Assembly: GCF_019048265.1 (NCBI RefSeq)
Contig: NZ_CP077311.1
Span: 3,915,001-3,979,000, forward strand
Origin: Aeromonas sp. FDAARGOS 1405
Lineage (GTDB): Bacteria; Pseudomonadota; Gammaproteobacteria; Enterobacterales; Aeromonadaceae
DNA length: 64,000 nt
Reading direction: 5' to 3'
In this document: positions 57,983 to 64,000 of the stretch, one piece after another
Numbering within the stretch: the first letter of the stretch is position 1
How the letters are laid out: each line of letters starts with the position of its first letter
Program-made: the position numbers and the translations under genes
The notes under the pieces: model-generated
Told to the model about the DNA's origin: nothing
The model's database searches: none
The model's input: only the letters and a program-made list of their open reading frames with translations

Positions 57983-60493
57983 TTAGTCCCGCACCGGCGG
58001 CGGAGCCAGCACATCGCGCTGACCGTTGCCACCCGGGGCGCTCACAATGCCCTGATTTTCCATCTGCTCGATGAGACGAGCTGCCCGGTTGTAACCAATC
58101 TTGAACTTGCGCTGCACACTGGAGGTCGAGCCACGGCGCGACTCCACCACGAAGGCGACCGCTTCGTCAAACAGGGGGTCGAGCTCTTCATCGTCACTAC
58201 TGCCATATTCGCCGCTACCACCTTCACCGCCAGATTCGCCCGAAAGGATCTCGTCGATGTAGTTCGGCTCGCCGCGCAGTTTCCAGTCGGCCACCACCTT
58301 GTGTACCTCGTGGTCATCGACAAAGGCGCCGTGTACCCGGGTCGGGTTGGAAGTACCGGCCGGCATGTAGAGCATGTCGCCCATGCCGAGCAGAGATTCG
58401 GCGCCGCCCTGATCGATGATGGTACGGGAGTCGATCTTGCTCGACACCTGGAACGAGATACGGGTCGGGATGTTGGCCTTGATAAGACCGGTGATGACAT
58501 CCACCGACGGACGCTGGGTCGCAAGGATAAGGTGAATACCGGCCGCCCGCGCTTTCTGGGCGATACGGGCAATCAGCTCTTCCACCTTCTTGCCGACGAT
58601 CATCATCATGTCGGCAAACTCGTCCACCACCACCACGATATGGGGCAGCTTCTCCAGCTCAGGCGGCGTCTGATCCATGGAGTCGCCCGGACGCCACAGC
58701 GGATCCAGCAGGGGGTCCCCCTCCTCGATGGCCGCCAGTACCTTATCGTTGTAGCCCTTGAGGTTGCGCACCCCGACCGCCGACATCAGTTTGTAGCGAC
58801 GCTCCATCTCGCCCACACACCAGCGCAGGGCGTTGGCGGCATCCTTCATGTCGGTCACTACCTCGGTCAGGAGGTGCGGGATCCCTTCGTAGACCGACAA
58901 TTCCAGCATCTTGGGGTCGATCATGATGAAGCGCAGATCGTCCGGCGTCGACTTGTAGAGCATCGAGATGATCATGGTGTTGACCCCTACCGACTTACCG
59001 GACCCCGTAGTACCGGCCACCAGCAGGTGCGGCATCTTGGCCAGGTTCACCACCACCGGCTCACCGGCGATGTCCTGACCCAGGCCCATGGTGAGCGGGT
59101 TGCGGCTATCGCGGAACGCATCGCAGTCGAGGGTTTCGCGCAGGTAAACGGTCTGGCGCACCCGGTTGGGCAGCTCAATGCCGACATAGGTCTTGCCCGG
59201 GATCACCTCGACCACCCGCACGCTGCTGGCCGACAGAGAGCGGGCCAGATCGCGCGAGAGATTGGTGATCTTGCTCGCCTTCATGCCCGGCGCCAGATCA
59301 AGCTCGAAACGGGTGATGACAGGGCCCGGATAGACACCGACCACCTTGGCCTGCACGTTGTAGTCGGCAAGTTTGGCTTCCACCAGACGGCCCATACGCT
59401 CCAGCTCATCCTTGCTCATCATCTGGGTCTTGGCCGGTGGACGGTCGAGCAGCTCGATACTCGGCAACGGCGGCAGCGTAGATTGTGGACGACGCTTGGG
59501 CTTGGTTGGTGCGACGGCTACCGGCGCGGCGACCTCGTCGTCCCCTTCGGCCCAGGGCAGATCCAGATCGTCATCATCATCGGCCACAGCCAGTACCGGC
59601 TGACGGCGCCCATTGGCAGCCGCCACCGCACGTTTCGGTTTGGCAGCCGGAGCTGGCTCGTCATCCTCATCATCAAACTGGGGATCGAACTCGAAGGTAT
59701 CGTCGTCGAGTTCGGGCAGCCACTCTTCGGCGGCAGCCTTCTGGTTCTTGGCCTTGGGCTTGCGAGTCCAGCTGGTGTGCGGCTCATCTTCCTCATCATC
59801 AAACGCGATGGCCCCTACCCCGCCTTCCAGCAAGGGATCCGGCCCCTCGTTGCGGGGTTGACGCCAGCCACCGGTGAGCCAGCGGCCTAGGGTGGTCGGG
59901 AAGTGGTAAACAGCGCTGACCGAACCGGTACAGGCCGCGCCGATCTGCTCCACGATGGTGAGCCAGGACCAGCCGGTAAACAGGGTGATGCCGGTTGCCA
60001 CGAAGCAGAGCAGCATCAGGTTGGCCCCGACGCCGCCAAACAGCGGCACCACTGCAGAAGCGATCACATCCCCCACCAGACCTCCGGCGGAGAAGTTCTG
60101 CATATCGTTGAAGTTCATGCTGGCAATGGCCGACATGCCGAGCACGGTCAGGATAAAGCCAATGATCCGTACCCCCAGGGTGAGGTAATCCACATCAAGC
60201 AGGCGGCTCGGGCGCCAGAAGAGGCTCCAGCCCAGCAGAACCACCAGTGGTGGAACCAGATAGGAGAAGGCACCAAAGGTAAACATAGTGATATCGGCGA
60301 GCCAGGCCCCGGCACTACCGGCGAGGTTCTTGACCTCCCCTTGCCAGGAGGTCTGGGACCAGCCGGGATCGGCGGGATGATAGGACAACAGGGCGAGCAG
60401 AAGATAAGCAGCCATCAGGGTGATGGCGATCAAGACGGCTTCGAAGATCCGTTGTATACCTGATAAAGGAGTAAACAGCTTTTTATCGGCCAA
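57983..60493 (-). CDS. ftsK: DNA translocase FtsK
   Basis: Septum-located DNA pump that couples division to chromosome dimer resolution. It has four N-terminal membrane helices, then an acidic Pro/Ala/Asp linker. The translocase motor has Walker [13 protein letters not shown] near residue 485, and a gamma winged-helix ([20 protein letters not shown]) recognises KOPS. At about 836 residues it is much shorter than the 1329-residue E. coli protein because the linker is short. The start is set at TTG 60493, preceded by AAAGGAG at seven bases. ATG at 60517 is in frame but has no ribosome binding site. Confidence 0.93.
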   Translation of the reverse strand: MADKKLFTPLSGIQRIFEAVLIAITLMAAYLLLALLSYHPADPGWSQTSWQGEVKNLAGSAGAWLADITMFTFGAFSYLVPPLVVLLGWSLFWRPSRLLDVDYLTLGVRIIGFILTVLGMSAIASMNFNDMQNFSAGGLVGDVIASAVVPLFGGVGANLMLLCFVATGITLFTGWSWLTIVEQIGAACTGSVSAVYHFPTTLGRWLTGGWRQPRNEGPDPLLEGGVGAIAFDDEEDEPHTSWTRKPKAKNQKAAAEEWLPELDDDTFEFDPQFDDEDDEPAPAAKPKRAVAAANGRRQPVLAVADDDDDLDLPWAEGDDEVAAPVAVAPTKPKRRPQSTLPPLPSIELLDRPPAKTQMMSKDELERMGRLVEAKLADYNVQAKVVGVYPGPVITRFELDLAPGMKASKITNLSRDLARSLSASSVRVVEVIPGKTYVGIELPNRVRQTVYLRETLDCDAFRDSRNPLTMGLGQDIAGEPVVVNLAKMPHLLVAGTTGSGKSVGVNTMIISMLYKSTPDDLRFIMIDPKMLELSVYEGIPHLLTEVVTDMKDAANALRWCVGEMERRYKLMSAVGVRNLKGYNDKVLAAIEEGDPLLDPLWRPGDSMDQTPPELEKLPHIVVVVDEFADMMMIVGKKVEELIARIAQKARAAGIHLILATQRPSVDVITGLIKANIPTRISFQVSSKIDSRTIIDQGGAESLLGMGDMLYMPAGTSNPTRVHGAFVDDHEVHKVVADWKLRGEPNYIDEILSGESGGEGGSGEYGSSDDEELDPLFDEAVAFVVESRRGSTSSVQRKFKIGYNRAARLIEQMENQGIVSAPGGNGQRDVLAPPPVRD

Positions 60494-60620
60494 ACTCCGG
60501 CTCCTTTCTGAAAACATGTAATGCAGGAAAATAGGGGGCCCAGTATCCCTGAAAAGCCCATCGATTGTCAGCCTGTGTCTGCTGGGGCGGGGCCAAATTT
60601 GCACTCTTCTTTACAAGAAG

Positions 60621-60645
60621 AAACGAGCGGACTGGCCGCTCGTTT
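60621..60645 (-). terminator. Terminator of lrp
   Basis: A 10-base-pair stem (AAACGAGCGG/CCGCTCGTTT) with a 5-base loop, 50 bases after the lrp stop and followed by CTTCTTG on the minus strand. Confidence 0.75.
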
Positions 60646-60695
60646 CTGACAGTCATGGTGTCTCGTATGGAAAAGATACCACGGCATAATCTGCG

Positions 60696-61187
60696 TTATC
60701 GGGTACTGATCACCAGACGGCTGCTCTGCTTGACCTCTTCCATCACCACGTAGGTGCGGGTGTCATTCACCCCAGGCAGACGCAACAGGGTCTCCCCCAG
60801 CAAGCGACGATAAGCTGACATGTCGCTTACCCGGGTCTTGAGCAGATAGTCAAAATCACCCGAGACCAGATGGCACTCCTGGATCTCTTCGAGCACCTGA
60901 ACAGCCTTGTTGAACTGTTCAAACACATCGGGAGCACCGCGGTTGAGGGTAATTTCTACAAAAACCAGCAGCGACGCATCCAGATAATGAGGGTTCAGAA
61001 TCGCAGCATACCCTTCGATATACCCTTGTCGCTCGAGGCGACGAACCCGTTCCAGACACGGTGTGGGACTCAGGCCAACTCGTTTGGACAACTCAACATT
61101 CGAGATCCTGCCATCCTTTTGCAGTTCATTGAGAATGTTGCGGTCAATCCTGTCCAAATCCTTTAGCCGACTCTTAGCTTCCATCAT
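60696..61187 (-). CDS. lrp: Leucine-responsive regulatory protein
   Basis: Global regulator of amino-acid metabolism, 163 residues. It has the N-terminal helix-turn-helix ([27 protein letters not shown], residues 26-52) and a C-terminal RAM/AsnC ligand-binding domain (LVSGDFDYLLKTRV, LPGVNDTRTYVVMEEVK). It is close to E. coli Lrp. Divergent from ald, a common Lrp target, with 150 bases between. Confidence 0.95.
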   Translation of the reverse strand: MMEAKSRLKDLDRIDRNILNELQKDGRISNVELSKRVGLSPTPCLERVRRLERQGYIEGYAAILNPHYLDASLLVFVEITLNRGAPDVFEQFNKAVQVLEEIQECHLVSGDFDYLLKTRVSDMSAYRRLLGETLLRLPGVNDTRTYVVMEEVKQSSRLVISTR

Positions 61188-61337
61188 TTAATTCCATCCT
61201 TTGGCTATTTTTTGGTAAGAATCACCATTCATTTTATAATTATGGTCACAAATCCTGTCAATACCTGAATATACTAGGCGCAAATGTCGGTTAACATTTT
61301 AGCAACATAAACCACCAATCGATAGACGAGGGATAGC

Positions 61338-62453
<1,116 letters not shown>

Positions 62454-62483
62454 TCTGCGCTGGCCTGCGCCAACTGAAGATGA

Positions 62484-63590
<1,107 letters not shown>

Positions 63591-63611
63591 ACAAGCGCAG
63601 TTGTGATATAA

Positions 63612-63637
63612 GGCATACCAGTCGGTATGCCTTTTTT
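63612..63637 (+). terminator. Terminator of trxB
   Basis: An 8-base-pair stem (GGCATACC/GGTATGCC) with AGTC loop and six Ts, 21 bases after the trxB stop. Confidence 0.9.
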
Positions 63638-63652
63638 CATTTAAGGAGTCTA

Positions 63653-64000
63653 ATGAAACAGAAGATATTGATTGTCGAAGATAGCCTGACCATTCGGCGT
63701 ATGCTGACTCAGGCCATTGCCCAGCAAACTGGCCTCGAGATTGACGCCTTCGATACCCTGGAAGGCGCCCGTCACTGTCAGGGCGAGGAGTATGTGGTCG
63801 CGCTGGTGGACTTGACCTTGCCGGATGCGCCCCGTGGAGAAGCGGTCAACGAGCTGCTGGCTCGCGGATTGCCGGTTGTGATCCTCACTGCCGACATCAG
63901 TGAGGATAAACGTGCCGCCTGGCTGGAAACCGGCGTGCTGGACTATGTGATGAAGGATTCACGCCACTCGCTGCAATATGCCGTCAGTCTGGTGCACCGT
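63653..64000 (+). CDS. Response regulator, 5' part only
   Basis: 116 codons of a receiver domain are visible: acidic pocket VEDS near residues 8-11, phospho-acceptor Asp in VALVDLTLP near 53, Thr in ILTAD near 83 and Lys in VMKDS near 103. The output domain lies beyond the window. ATG at 63653 follows TTAAGGAGTCTA. The output, perhaps GGDEF or HD-GYP type, cannot be told from this part. Confidence 0.85.
   Translation, partial: MKQKILIVEDSLTIRRMLTQAIAQQTGLEIDAFDTLEGARHCQGEEYVVALVDLTLPDAPRGEAVNELLARGLPVVILTADISEDKRAAWLETGVLDYVMKDSRHSLQYAVSLVHR

Noticed and set aside
57944..59890. 648-codon plus-strand open frame opposite ftsK
   Set aside because: It mirrors the ftsK coding pattern; low-complexity His/Gly/Arg composition and no domain.

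Overview
The window looks like a chromosomal segment of a gammaproteobacterium close to Aeromonas. Support for this: G+C-rich codon use, a psp-sap arrangement related to that of enterobacteria, miaE, a DUF2982 gene, a free-standing glgC, and an accessory hcp-vgrG-lipase type VI module. The genus is an inference from gene content and was not checked by a search.

Layout. (1) 0-8.7 kb: envelope-stress and peptide-transport block, with ycjX (cut by the window edge), pspC-pspB-pspA divergent from pspF, then sapABCDF. (2) 8.7-12.4 kb: htpG with a sigma-32-type promoter, recR and a DUF2982 membrane protein. (3) 12.9-26.6 kb: a sulfoquinovose (SQ) catabolic cluster: LacI-type regulator, GNAT protein, sulfoquinovosidase, two YihO-like symporters, IlvD/Edd-type dehydratase, HpcH/HpaI aldolase, mutarotase, SMP-30 lactonase, 3-hydroxyisobutyrate-dehydrogenase-like reductase, OmpL-like porin and a short-chain dehydrogenase. 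Read together these make a sulfoglycolytic Entner-Doudoroff (sulfo-ED) route from SQ glycosides to pyruvate plus sulfolactaldehyde (SLA), with a reductase that suggests dihydroxypropanesulfonate (DHPS) as end product. (4) 26.8-27.1 kb: an insertion-sequence scar. (5) 27.1-35.9 kb, minus strand: hcp, PAAR, vgrG, DUF4123 chaperone, a Tle1-type phospholipase effector, then four complete DUF2931 lipoprotein genes (probable immunity proteins), a 53-residue ORF, and a fifth DUF2931 copy truncated at the scar. (6) 36.2-38.9 kb: tRNA-Ser(GGA), dauA and two tRNA-Asn(GTT) genes. (7) 39-64 kb: mostly core genes: a secretin-N-domain-like protein, a YceB-like lipoprotein, a large exported protein of unknown function, glgC, a degenerate GGDEF-EAL protein, gsk, a MAPEG protein, hemH, adk, miaE, cvpA-purF, serS, rarA, lolA, ftsK, lrp divergent from ald, trxB, and a response regulator cut by the window end.

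How the parts work together. The SQ cluster encodes every step expected: entry (porin, symporters), glycoside cleavage, anomer interconversion, oxidation, lactone opening, dehydration, aldol cleavage and reduction of the C3 sulfonate. Similar CGCTnnACGATT-type motifs lie in the two regions holding the promoters of its three apparent outward-facing units (sulfoquinovosidase, symporters, porin) and may be regulator sites. In the type VI module Hcp, PAAR and VgrG would form the delivered spike, DUF4123 would load the lipase, and the lipoproteins would protect against it. Start and stop overlaps throughout both blocks point to translational coupling.

Most accessory-region functions are assigned from recognised protein families and motif residues. 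Substrate assignments within the SQ cluster are inferences from context.
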